A stretch of 43,767 nt of DNA from an uncultured Acidobacteriia bacterium (GTDB taxonomy: Bacteria; Acidobacteriota; Terriglobia; Bryobacterales; Bryobacteraceae), in assembly GCA_903925975.1 (NCBI GenBank), contig CAIYHG010000075.1, positions 1 through 43,767 of the forward strand, read 5' to 3'. The position numbers were made by a program, and so were the translations under genes. Below, one piece after another: positions 1-7,711 of the stretch. The stretch's first letter is position 1. The number at the start of each line of letters is the position of its first letter. Under the pieces are notes generated by a model. The model ran no database searches. It was not told where the DNA came from and saw only the letters and a list, made by a program, of their open reading frames with translations.

Positions 1-41
1 GGCGGTTTCGCCTGCCGCATCCGATGGCAGGCGAAACCGCC
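1..41. repeat. Perfect 16-bp palindrome (dispersed-repeat type)
   Basis: Bases 1-16 are the exact reverse complement of bases 26-41, with a 9-base loop. The element is followed by CTGCCCCACC, a string that also occurs in the large inverted repeat at 23525-23593. There is no T-run, so it does not look like an intrinsic terminator. The shared flank suggests a dispersed intergenic palindrome family rather than a gene-specific site. Confidence 0.75.
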
Positions 42-120
42 TGCCCCACCTCAATCCAGCGAGCCCCGCGCCGAAATGTAGCAACTCCGGGCGCCGGACT
101 CGGTCCGGCGTTCGCACGAA

Positions 121-156
121 CCGGAGCTCAAGCTCCGGCTGCACGCTGAAGCGTGC
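121..156. repeat. Two adjacent perfect hairpins upstream of the symporter
   Basis: The first hairpin pairs 121-128 with 131-138 around a 2-base loop. The second pairs 141-146 (GCACGC) with 151-156 (GCGTGC) around TGAA. They lie 27 bases before the symporter start, so they would form in its 5' leader if transcription starts upstream of 121. Together with the palindrome at 1-41 they look like inserted repeat units. Confidence 0.6.
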
Positions 157-182
157 GCCACACAGAGCGGTTGGAGTTCGGA

Positions 183-1985
183 ATGCACCTTCAGGCACTG
201 GATTGGATTATCGCGCTGGTTTCGATCGGCATCTGCTTCGTGCCCGCGCTCTTTTTCGGGCGGCGCTCGGGGAAGAGCACGGCGGAGTACTTCGCTTCGG
301 GCCGCTCGGTCCCCTGGTGGCTGGCGGGAGTATCCATGGTAGCCACCACGTTTTCGAGCGACACGCCCAACCTGGTGGCCAACTTCGTGCGCACGGGAGG
401 GGTGGCCTCCAACTGGCAATGGTGGGCCTTCACGCTCACCGGCGTGGCGACGGTCTTCTTCTATGCGCGCCTGTGGCGGCGCTCGGGGGTGCTCACCGAT
501 CTGGAATTTTACGAACTGCGCTATTCCGGCAAGGCGGCTATGGCGGTGCGCGGCTTCCGCGCGATCTACCTGGGTCTGTTCTTCAACTGCATCATTATGG
601 CCACGGTGAACCTGGCCGCGTGCAAGATTGCGGCGGTGCTGTTTGGGTTGGACCGTTGGCAGACGCTGCTGGCGGTGGGGCTGCTGAACGTGGTCTTCGC
701 GGCGCACTCCGGGCTATGGGGCGTGCTGGTGATCGATATGACACAGTTCTTCATCAAGATGTCGGCCGTGATCGCCGCGGCCTATTTCGCGGTGACGCTG
801 CCCCAGGTGGGCGGCCTCGGCGGCATGGTGAGCCAGCTTTCGAAGCTGCGCGGGCCCGGCGGCGTGAACTAATTGAGCATGCTCCCCGATTTCTCGAATA
901 ACTGGGATCTGGCGCTGGCCGTCTTCGTGATGCCGCTTGCGATCCAATGGTGGGCCGTGTGGTATCCCGGGGCCGAACCGGGCGGCGGCAGCTACGTGGC
1001 GCAACGCATGCTGGCCTCGAAATCGGAGAAAGACGCGCTGGGCGGAACGCTCTTCTTCAACGTGGCGCATTATGTGTTGCGGCCCTGGCCGTGGATCCTG
1101 GTAGGGCTGGCGTCAATTATCGTCTACCCGCAGCTTTCGGACATTCAACACGCCTTCCCGCACGTACCCAAGTCCTTGATCGGCGACGACATCGCGTACC
1201 CCGCCATGCTCCGGTTCCTCCCGACGGGGTGGATGGGGCTGATGCTCGGCGGTTTGGTGGCGGCCAATTCCTCCACCATCCTGACGCACCTCAACTGGGG
1301 CGCATCTTATCTAGTCCACGATTTCTACCGGCGCTTCCTGCGCCCGGCGGCGAGCGAAAAGCACTACGTACTGGCGGGCCGGCTGGCCACCATTCTGTTG
1401 TTTGTCTGCTCCTCGGCCATGGTGTTTCTGCTCGATACGGCCAAGGACAGCTTCAATCTGATTTTGCAGGTGGGCGCCGGAACAGGTCTTCTCTACCTGC
1501 TGCGCTGGTATTGGTGGCGCATTACGGCCTGGTGCGAAATTGTGGCCATGATCAGTTCGTTCGGAATTTCCGTAACGTTTCTGCTGCTGAACAAAACCAG
1601 CATGGCCGTCCCGGCGAACAGGCAACTCGCGCTGACGGTCCTTTTCACAACTATCTGCTGGGTAGCGGCCGCCTACTGGGGACCGCGCACCGATGAAGCC
1701 ACGCTGATGGACTTTTACAAAAAGGTTCATCCCGTCGGCCCCGGCTGGAAGAAGATTCGGATCAAGTTGGGCATCTCCGACGCCGAGGCCACCGAACTCG
1801 CGAAGCACGACAACATACCGCTGGCTTTGGCGGGATGGTCGGCCGGCTGCGCGATGATCTGGTCGGCGCTGTTTGCCGTGGGGAACCTGCTCTACGGTCG
1901 CACCGGACTGGCGCTGGCTCTTACGGCGGTCTTCCTGGTAAGCGCGACGGTGGTTGTCCGTGTGGTCAATCGCCTATGGGCCTAA
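183..1985 (+). pseudogene. Sodium:solute symporter (SSF family) interrupted by one in-frame TAA
   Basis: Two open segments lie in the same frame and are separated only by TAA at 870-872: 183-869 (229 codons) and 873-1985 (370 codons). Together they give an approximately 600-residue multi-spanning protein with SSF features. The N-terminal half has the G-R-S-x-P-W-W-L-A-G-V-S motif near residues 41-52. The second half has the family-like stretches WWAVWYPGAEPGGGSYVAQR and LNWGASYLVHDFYRRFLRP. The start at ATG 183 is chosen for the GGAG at 173-176; an upstream in-frame start at 153 lacks a binding site. The stop falls in a loop between membrane segments. Both halves look otherwise intact, so the gene is recently broken, is made as two pieces by re-initiation at TTG 873 or ATG 879, or carries a sequencing error. 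The substrate cannot be told; SSF members carry sugars, amino acids or organic acids with Na+. Confidence 0.8.
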
Positions 1986-1991
1986 AGGGCC

Positions 1992-2022
1992 TTGCCCCGC
2001 GGGCGCCGGAGTGGCGTATTCT
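1992..2022 (+). promoter_or_regulatory. Candidate leaderless promoter for the 2029 gene
   Basis: TATTCT at 2017-2022 is a plausible -10 element, with TTGCCC at 1992-1997 as a weak -35 (19-bp spacer). The expected start of transcription, 6-7 bases after the -10, falls on the ATG at 2029. No Shine-Dalgarno sequence precedes that ATG. A leaderless mRNA is therefore inferred. Confidence 0.4.
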
Positions 2023-2028
2023 GGCATC

Positions 2029-2742
2029 ATGAACCGTGTTTTGGGGGTCCTGATTGCGGCGGCGATCTGCGTTCCCACGGCAGCGCCGCAGACTGCGAAT
2101 GCCGCGGCGCATTGGGAAGGCTCGATTCAAGCCGACGGCAGCGCCGTGCCCCTGGTGGTGGATCTCTCGCAGGGCTCGAACGGGGCCTGGAGCGGAACCA
2201 TGAGCATGCCGGCGCAAGGAGCGGTGGACATTCCTCTCAGCCGCATCGGGGTAAGCGGCGCTTCCGTCCACTTCAGCATGATGGATACGCCGGGCAGCCC
2301 GGTCTTTGAGGGCAAGCTGTCGGACGATGGCAAGGAACTGACGGGTTCGCTATCGGGCGGTGGAGAAACAACGGCATTCCGCCTGGCGCGGTCGGGCGCG
2401 GCCGTTATCAAGCTCCCTCCCCCGAGCACCGCGCTCGCTCCGGAATTCGTGGGTACGTGGGAGGGGACGCTCCAGGCCGCCGATGCGCGGTTGGATCTAC
2501 GCCTGAAACTGGAGCGCGCGCCCGATGGAACCGGCACAGGCGCGCTGATCACCGTGGGAGAGCAGAGCCCCGACCTGCCGCTGACCACCGTGACCCAGAA
2601 CGGCAACCGGCTGGCGTTCGAGATCCGGGCCGTCAGCGGCAAGTATTCGGGAACGTTGGACTCTTCGGGTAAGCAGATTTCCGGCGAGTGGACGCAGGGG
2701 CCCAAGCCTCTGCCCCTGGTATTCAAGCGGGCATCGCATTAA
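2029..2742 (+). CDS. Exported protein of two tandem beta-rich repeats
   Basis: This 237-residue protein begins with a Sec signal peptide (about residues 1-26, ending near TANAA). Two homologous domains of about 90 residues follow. Both start with a W-E-G-(S/T)-(I/L)-Q block, pass through a G-x-(M/L)-x-x-P-like turn, and close with a G-x-(L/S)-x-x-x-G-K-(E/Q)-(L/I)-(T/S)-G block. From general knowledge, the same module is often found next to serine-hydrolase or alpha/beta-hydrolase domains in acidobacterial secreted proteins; here it is free-standing and no catalytic residues are visible. The role is unknown. It probably acts in the periplasm as a binding or accessory domain. The ATG at 2029 is preferred to an in-frame start at 1954, which would overlap the symporter and bury the signal peptide. 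Confidence 0.75.
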   Translation: MNRVLGVLIAAAICVPTAAPQTANAAAHWEGSIQADGSAVPLVVDLSQGSNGAWSGTMSMPAQGAVDIPLSRIGVSGASVHFSMMDTPGSPVFEGKLSDDGKELTGSLSGGGETTAFRLARSGAAVIKLPPPSTALAPEFVGTWEGTLQAADARLDLRLKLERAPDGTGTGALITVGEQSPDLPLTTVTQNGNRLAFEIRAVSGKYSGTLDSSGKQISGEWTQGPKPLPLVFKRASH

Positions 2743-2936
2743 GTCGGACTTTCGAAGCTAACTGCGGCGAAGCGGGTTTGAGGCCCAGCCAGCCCTCCGA
2801 ACTGGAAAAGAAACCCGTGATTCGCTGATTGGATATACAATCATGCTTCCAATTTCAGAGTGGAATTCCCCGGTTACGGGACTTACCGGACAGTTACTAA
2901 CAGCTCCCGTACCGGTGGCGCCCGGAAAGGACGACT

Positions 2937-3431
2937 ATGTTTCGTAGAGTATTCCTGGTGGTAGCGCTTGCCCTCGCTGTCGCTTCTCTCGGATGGGCGC
3001 AGCGCAAAGGTGGAGGGGGAGGCGGAGGAATGGCGGGCGGCGGCGGCGGAAGTGATTCCCCGGGATTGCCGGCGGCATTCGGGCGCATCCCCACCCGATA
3101 TGAATCCATCCAGAAAGAGTTGAAGCTCACCGACGCGCAGAAACCCCAGGTGGAAGCCGTCTTCGACGCTGCGCAGAAGCAGTATGCCGCCGCCGCGCAG
3201 CCCATCGCCGCTATCCGGACGACCATTCTCAATGCCAGCGTGAAGGGCGAGAACACCGCCGAGACCGTGGCCAAGCTGGCCGAGGCCCACACGCCGCTGG
3301 TGAGAATCGAGGCCGACACTCTGACGAAGCTGCTGGCCGTGCTGGACGAAAAGCAGAAGGCCAAGGCGCCTAAGCTGTTCGACCTCATGTTTACCATCCT
3401 CCAGAACATGGATTGGAGGACAGCACGATGA
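2937..3431 (+). CDS. Small exported Spy/LTxxQ-like protein
   Basis: This 164-residue protein has a signal peptide (about residues 1-21, ending GWAQ), then a glycine-rich linker (about residues 25-38). An all-helical domain follows and contains L-T-D-A-Q-K-P-Q near residue 65. That pattern resembles the LTxxQ motif of Spy/CpxP-type periplasmic proteins, which act as chaperones or metal sensors; this is a family-level resemblance only. AAAGGA at 2926-2931 gives a good ribosome-binding site five bases before the ATG. The stop codon overlaps the start of the next gene (ATGA at 3428-3431), so the two are translationally coupled and probably work as a pair. Confidence 0.75.
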   Translation: MFRRVFLVVALALAVASLGWAQRKGGGGGGGMAGGGGGSDSPGLPAAFGRIPTRYESIQKELKLTDAQKPQVEAVFDAAQKQYAAAAQPIAAIRTTILNASVKGENTAETVAKLAEAHTPLVRIEADTLTKLLAVLDEKQKAKAPKLFDLMFTILQNMDWRTAR

Positions 3432-3838
3432 ACCGCTTATTCTCTCGATTGCTGTTGATTGGGATGCTGACGGCCGCGGCTTCCTTCGCGCAGGCCCGGC
3501 TGGACGCGCTCGCTACGGCGTGCAATCTCAACAAAGACCAGAAGACTCTTTTCAAGACCACTCTCGACGCGAGCACCAAGGAAGCCGAGCCGCTGCGAAA
3601 AGCCATTCCGCAAACCCGCGCGCAAATCGCCGCATTAGTCCAGGCGGGCAAGAGCGGGGACGAGTTGAATAAGCTGGTCAGCGAGCATGCGTCTCAGATG
3701 GCGGCCATGTACGAGATTGAAGCCAAGACGTTCGCGAAACTGGTGAACTCTCTTGATGCCGACCAGAAGAAGCAAGGCGCCCAGCGCCTTCTAGGCGAGA
3801 TGCGCGGCCTGTTCCTCAAGAACAAGTGGAGCGATTAG
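3428..3838 (+). CDS. Second small exported helical protein, coupled to the previous gene
   Basis: This 136-residue protein has a signal peptide ending near FAQA, followed by a helical domain with L-N-K-D-Q-K near residue 36. It has the same general plan as its upstream partner (L-T-D-A-Q-K), so the two look like diverged paralogues. Its ATG lies inside the ATGA overlap with the upstream stop. An in-frame ATG at 3413 is rejected because it would put five extra residues before the signal peptide. Function is unknown; a periplasmic stress or folding role is a guess from the Spy-like pattern. Confidence 0.7.
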   Translation: MNRLFSRLLLIGMLTAAASFAQARLDALATACNLNKDQKTLFKTTLDASTKEAEPLRKAIPQTRAQIAALVQAGKSGDELNKLVSEHASQMAAMYEIEAKTFAKLVNSLDADQKKQGAQRLLGEMRGLFLKNKWSD

Positions 3839-3954
3839 TAGAGGGATAGTGGGTGAAGGGGGCGCGCGCGGCTCCGATCCGAGCTGCGCGCGTCAGTAAG
3901 CGGTTTCTCCGGGGAGCCGCGGCGAACGAAATACTAACTGACTAACACCGCCTC

Positions 3955-5295
3955 TTACGACCGCCGGTTGAACCTCAGCGACACCGCGATCGCGGGCCGC
4001 ATCACGCGCTCCAGATTGGTCGTCGAGCCATACGCGGCAACGTCAATCGAGAACCGCTGGCCCATGTTCAGACCGATGCCGCCGGCGGGCTGCCAACGGT
4101 CGAGCGAGTAGCCGGCGCCGCCGCGCAGCTCAACGGGGCCGAGCCGAAACTCCAGGCCGCTGTGGAGCCGCGTTCCCTGGAAACCGTTCGCTGCCTCTGC
4201 CACCACGGAAATCTTCTCCCAGCGATAAGCTCCGCTGCCCGTGTAATCCACCGGCAGTTTCACCTGGAACTTCCCGGTGGGTCCCGGAAGCCGCTGGTTC
4301 AGAAAATCGGCGCTCGCGACCAGTGTCCGCAGAGTGTAGCGCCGCAGCGAGAGACCCTCCCAGTCAATCCGGTTTCCGAGGCCGTTCGCGCCGAAGCCCA
4401 GCTCCAACCCGCCGTAGACCACCGCGATGCCGGCGTCAACCGCGCGCCCCGTGCCCGATTTCGAGTACCTGTAATCCACCTGAGCGGGGATCGTCACCGG
4501 CAGCAACGTCACCAGTCCGGTTGAGTCGGTGTCGAGCCGGATGTTGACCGTGGCTTCGTCGTAATGGAACCCGCGGAGATAGCTGTAATTGGCGCCCACA
4601 TAGACGCCATCGCGCGGGCCCCCACTCCGAAAGGCGAAGCGCGCCCGATAGCCGCCCGTAACGGCCAGCGCCAGCTGTCCGGCCGAGACGTCGGAAATAT
4701 AGAAGGTGCGGTTGGGGATGGATACCGGGGTCGCGCTGGCGAGTACGTCGGTCAGCGCCTGGTCGATGTTCAAGTCCGTTCTAGCCGAGAGGTACGGGCC
4801 CACACCGATGTAGATGCCCTGAAAGGCGCCGGTGGGGCGCCTGGCGAACTTGATGGTCTTCCCCCAACTGGGAGACGCCAGCCCTTCGGCCTTGAGGTGG
4901 TTGGCCGGATTGAAGCCGCGGTAGGAGTTGAGATCGCGGCTCACTTCCCCGTTGACCACGTCCCGAACGAACTTTCCCCTGGCCCCGCCGGGTTCGCGCC
5001 CGATGACGTAGTGGAGCGGACTGGCCGCGTATTCCAGGACCAGCGCCGGATCGAAGTTCTGCTTATCGTCCGGGTTGAAGCGGTCGCGATCCTGAATCGC
5101 CTGGAGGATGCCGAGCGGAATCACAATGGCCTTGTAGGGCCGCTCGTCCTCGATCATGCGGGTCGCCAGGTTCTCGGAATAGCCGGCGCCGCCCATGCCT
5201 ACCTTGCGGGCGTCGCCGCTGAAGCTCTGGGCAACGGCGGAGCCGGAAGCCACGAGCGAGCAAACAAAAACCAAGCCGACAGTTCGCAATCTCAT
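3955..5295 (-). CDS. Predicted outer-membrane beta-barrel protein
   Basis: This 446-residue protein has a signal peptide (residues 1 to about 22, ending AVAQS). A mature start rich in small residues (F-S-G-D-A-R-K-V-G-M-G-G-A-G) resembles the start of PorV/FadL/TraF-type barrels. After about residue 140 the sequence shows repeated short amphipathic strands (for example GIYIGVGPYLSART and VYVGANYSYLRG). It ends in aromatic-rich strands and a final A-V-S-L-R-F-N-R-R-S, as in outer-membrane barrels. The start at 5295 is supported by GAGGAG upstream. It is divergent from the carboxylesterase gene across a 233-bp region. It is a solo gene here with unknown cargo. Confidence 0.65.
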   Translation of the reverse strand: MRLRTVGLVFVCSLVASGSAVAQSFSGDARKVGMGGAGYSENLATRMIEDERPYKAIVIPLGILQAIQDRDRFNPDDKQNFDPALVLEYAASPLHYVIGREPGGARGKFVRDVVNGEVSRDLNSYRGFNPANHLKAEGLASPSWGKTIKFARRPTGAFQGIYIGVGPYLSARTDLNIDQALTDVLASATPVSIPNRTFYISDVSAGQLALAVTGGYRARFAFRSGGPRDGVYVGANYSYLRGFHYDEATVNIRLDTDSTGLVTLLPVTIPAQVDYRYSKSGTGRAVDAGIAVVYGGLELGFGANGLGNRIDWEGLSLRRYTLRTLVASADFLNQRLPGPTGKFQVKLPVDYTGSGAYRWEKISVVAEAANGFQGTRLHSGLEFRLGPVELRGGAGYSLDRWQPAGGIGLNMGQRFSIDVAAYGSTTNLERVMRPAIAVSLRFNRRS

Positions 5296-5528
5296 CTCTG
5301 ATCTCCTCAAACCGACTCTGGCGGGCGCCACGCACGCGGGACCCGTCAAGACGGCAACCGGGTCCGAATTACCACTACTATACTCTCCGTCGCGCCGTGG
5401 CTTGCTGCTATCTTTGGTTCGGAACGGTGGGAATGTGGCGTTGTTCCAGCGTAGATGAAGTGCACTTTTGCGCCTGCTTCCGCACCCGCGTGAGATAGGT
5501 TGTAGATTAGAAACAAAAGGAGCGTCCC

Positions 5529-7097
5529 ATGAGGAAGCAATGCAGATGGGTCGGCGTGATCGCGCTATCCGCTCTCGCCTTCCACAGCGCCGGGCGCGGG
5601 GCGGAAGTGGCTGGCCCGGTTGTGCGCGTCACGGGCGGCGAGATACGCGGCCGCGTCGCGCCCGCCGGACCGGGCGCGGTGTTCAAGGGCGTTCCTTTCG
5701 CGCAGCCTCCAATCGGGGATCTGCGGTGGCGCGAGCCCGCGCCCGTGAAGCCGTGGCCGGGCGTGCGCGAGGCCGCCGAGTTCGGTCCCAAGTGCTTTCA
5801 GAACTCAGGAGGCAGCGAGGATTGCCTGTATCTGAATATCTGGACCGCCGAGTGGCCCGTGAAGACCAAGAAGCCGGTGATGGTCTGGGTCCACGGCGGC
5901 GCCAATATGACCGGGTCGGCAGTCGGGGCCGCCGGTAGCGAGCCGCCCTTCGAGGGAGACAAGTTCGCCGCGCTGGGCGCCGTGCTGGTGACGGTGCAAC
6001 ACCGGCTCAACGTCTTCGGTTTTCTCGCTCACCCCGAGTTGACGCGCGAATCCAAGTACCACGCCTCGGGCAACTGGGGGCTGATGGATTTGCTGGCCGC
6101 GCTGCGCTGGGTGAAGGAGAACATCGCCCGTTTCGGCGGCGACCCGGCGAACGTCACGATGTTCGGCCACTCCTCGGGGGCCTACGATATCCAACTGCTC
6201 ATGGCTTCCCCGCTCTCGAAAGGCCTGTTCCAGCGGGCTATTCCCGAAAGCGGGCAGTTCCTCTCCTTCGGCGGCTCCATGCCGCTGGCGAAGGCCGAGG
6301 CTTTCGGGGAGCGCATTGCCGCGGAACTCAAGGCGCCGGCCGGGGCCTCCGCCATCGAGTTTCTGCGGAAGGCGCCCGCGGAGGACGTGATGAAGATCGC
6401 GGCCAAGGTGATACCGGGTGGCATGACGGGTGATACAGGCCTGCTGACCACCGTGGACGGCTACGTTCTTCCGCGCCTGCCTGCGGCGGTGTTCGCCGCC
6501 CGCCAGCAGTTGCCGGTGACCATGATGATCGGAACCGGAGCGCGGGAGATCTCCACTCCGTTGACGCCCGACGAACTAAAGAAGGCCATCGAGGCCAGGT
6601 ACGGTGACGTAGCGCCGCGCGCCCTTTTGCTCTACGGGCTCACCGATGGGACCCAGAGCGATGCCGACCCTCTATACGGCAACGCTGCCGCGCAGTGGTG
6701 GACCGATACCGTGCAGCGCTGCCCCGCCGTGCTGATCGCCGAGTGGCATGCGGCCGCGGGCCATCCGGTGTATCAATATCAATTCGACATGCCGGTTCCC
6801 GGCCGGGAAGCCGCGGGCGCGTCACACGGGGCCGAACTGGCCTTTGTGTTCGGGCATCTCACGCGCTTCCCTTACACGGATAACGACAAGAAGATTTCCG
6901 AAGCGATGCAGCAATACTGGGTGAACTTCGCGCGCACAGGCGACCCCAACGGAACCGGCCTCCCCGCCTGGCCGCGCTTCAACGCAACCGCGCGCCCCTA
7001 CCTGGAGTTCACCTTGAGGGGCCCGGTTGCAAAGGAGAACCTCCGCCGCGAGTTCTGTGCGTTATATGCCGGGAACGCCAAGAGGCAGATTCGCTAG
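5529..7097 (+). CDS. Secreted type-B carboxylesterase
   Basis: This 522-residue protein has a signal peptide (about residues 1-25) and then a full carboxylesterase/lipase type-B fold. The early block F-K-G-V-P-F-A-Q-P-P is at 52-61, S-E-D-C-L-Y-L-N-I near 96-104, and the oxyanion-hole H-G-G at 122-124. The nucleophile elbow is G-H-S-S-G (213-217, Ser215); most family members have G-E-S-A-G there. The late G-A-S-H-G-A-E-L block carries the expected catalytic His. Length is normal for the family. It should hydrolyse carboxylic esters in the periplasm or outside the cell, with the true substrate unknown. GGAG at 5519-5522 supports the ATG. Confidence 0.88.
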   Translation: MRKQCRWVGVIALSALAFHSAGRGAEVAGPVVRVTGGEIRGRVAPAGPGAVFKGVPFAQPPIGDLRWREPAPVKPWPGVREAAEFGPKCFQNSGGSEDCLYLNIWTAEWPVKTKKPVMVWVHGGANMTGSAVGAAGSEPPFEGDKFAALGAVLVTVQHRLNVFGFLAHPELTRESKYHASGNWGLMDLLAALRWVKENIARFGGDPANVTMFGHSSGAYDIQLLMASPLSKGLFQRAIPESGQFLSFGGSMPLAKAEAFGERIAAELKAPAGASAIEFLRKAPAEDVMKIAAKVIPGGMTGDTGLLTTVDGYVLPRLPAAVFAARQQLPVTMMIGTGAREISTPLTPDELKKAIEARYGDVAPRALLLYGLTDGTQSDADPLYGNAAAQWWTDTVQRCPAVLIAEWHAAAGHPVYQYQFDMPVPGREAAGASHGAELAFVFGHLTRFPYTDNDKKISEAMQQYWVNFARTGDPNGTGLPAWPRFNATARPYLEFTLRGPVAKENLRREFCALYAGNAKRQIR

Positions 7098-7304
7098 GGA
7101 GGGACAGCGGCGCCCGAAGGCGCTCATCTTCATTGACGAAGACGTGCCGCTTAGCATGTAGCCGCTGCAAGCCGCGTGTCTCCGCTCCCTCCGCGCTCTC
7201 AGGTGTTGACTTTGAGAGGACTAGGCTTCTCTGCGTTTTGCTCCGCGACTCCGCGTCATAAGAAGGCCCCTAGCCGTGCGTATCCCCCCACCCAAACTTT
7301 CCTC

Positions 7305-7340
7305 TTGACACGAAATTAAATTAGTACTAATAAATTAGTA
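7305..7340 (+). promoter_or_regulatory. blaI promoter with embedded BlaI-type operator; leaderless start
   Basis: TTGACA at 7305-7310 is a perfect -35, and TAATAA at 7328-7333 is a -10 at 17-bp spacing. The spacer and -10 contain a perfect 12-bp palindrome, ATTAGTACTAAT (7320-7331). A further direct half-site, ATTAGTA (7334-7340), runs into the ATG at 7340. The expected transcription start coincides with the ATG and no ribosome-binding site precedes it. BlaI/MecI repressors bind short TA-rich dyads of this kind, so autorepression is inferred. Confidence 0.8.
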
Positions 7341-7711
7341 TGCGACGACGAAGCGCGACACTCACCGGACAGGAACTCGAAATCATGAAGGTCGTCTGGG
7401 AGCGTGAAACCGCCACCGTTCGCGACGTCTACGAAGCTTTGCTCGAACGCCGCAAGGTGGCCTACACCACCGTGATGACCATGATGAAGATCCTCGAACA
7501 GAAGAAGTACCTCAAGAAGGACGCCTCCGACCGAGCCTTCGTCTACCGCCCCGCCCAACCCAAAGGGAAGGTGATCGGCGAAATGGTCCGCGAGTTCATC
7601 GACCGCGTCTTCAACGGTTCCGCCGAGCCGCTGCTGGTTCACCTGGTCAACGACAACGACCTTTCGCCGGAGGATCTCGCGGAGATCGCACGCATAAGGA
7701 GGAAGCCATGA
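7340..7711 (+). CDS. blaI: BlaI/MecI/CopY-family transcriptional repressor
   Basis: This 123-residue protein has a winged-helix DNA-binding N-terminus typical of the penicillinase-repressor family. The family-typical block L-T-x-x-E-L-E-I-M-K-V-V-W-E is at residues 8-21, and the recognition-helix region around V-A-Y-T-T-V-M-T-M-M-K-I-L is near residues 48-60. The C-terminal half is the dimerisation region that is normally cleaved when the partner BlaR1 protease is activated. The gene overlaps the next by four bases (ATGA at 7708), the usual blaI-blaR1 coupling. Its own promoter carries a palindrome that fits self-repression. Nothing here shows a beta-lactam role; in acidobacteria these pairs are numerous and mostly uncharacterised. 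Confidence 0.92.
   Translation: MRRRSATLTGQELEIMKVVWERETATVRDVYEALLERRKVAYTTVMTMMKILEQKKYLKKDASDRAFVYRPAQPKGKVIGEMVREFIDRVFNGSAEPLLVHLVNDNDLSPEDLAEIARIRRKP

Noticed and set aside
153..182. Earlier start for the symporter at 153
   Set aside because: It would translate a hairpin repeat and add charged residues before the first membrane segment; ATG at 183 has a good ribosome-binding site.
870..872. In-frame stop as a recoding (selenocysteine) site
   Set aside because: The codon is TAA, not TGA, and no SECIS-like hairpin follows; normal genes here end with TAA as well.
7150..7270. Possible gene or repeat between the carboxylesterase and blaI
   Set aside because: The stretch has CTCCGCG-like low-complexity runs of the type common in GC-rich gaps, but no frame or paired structure worth calling.
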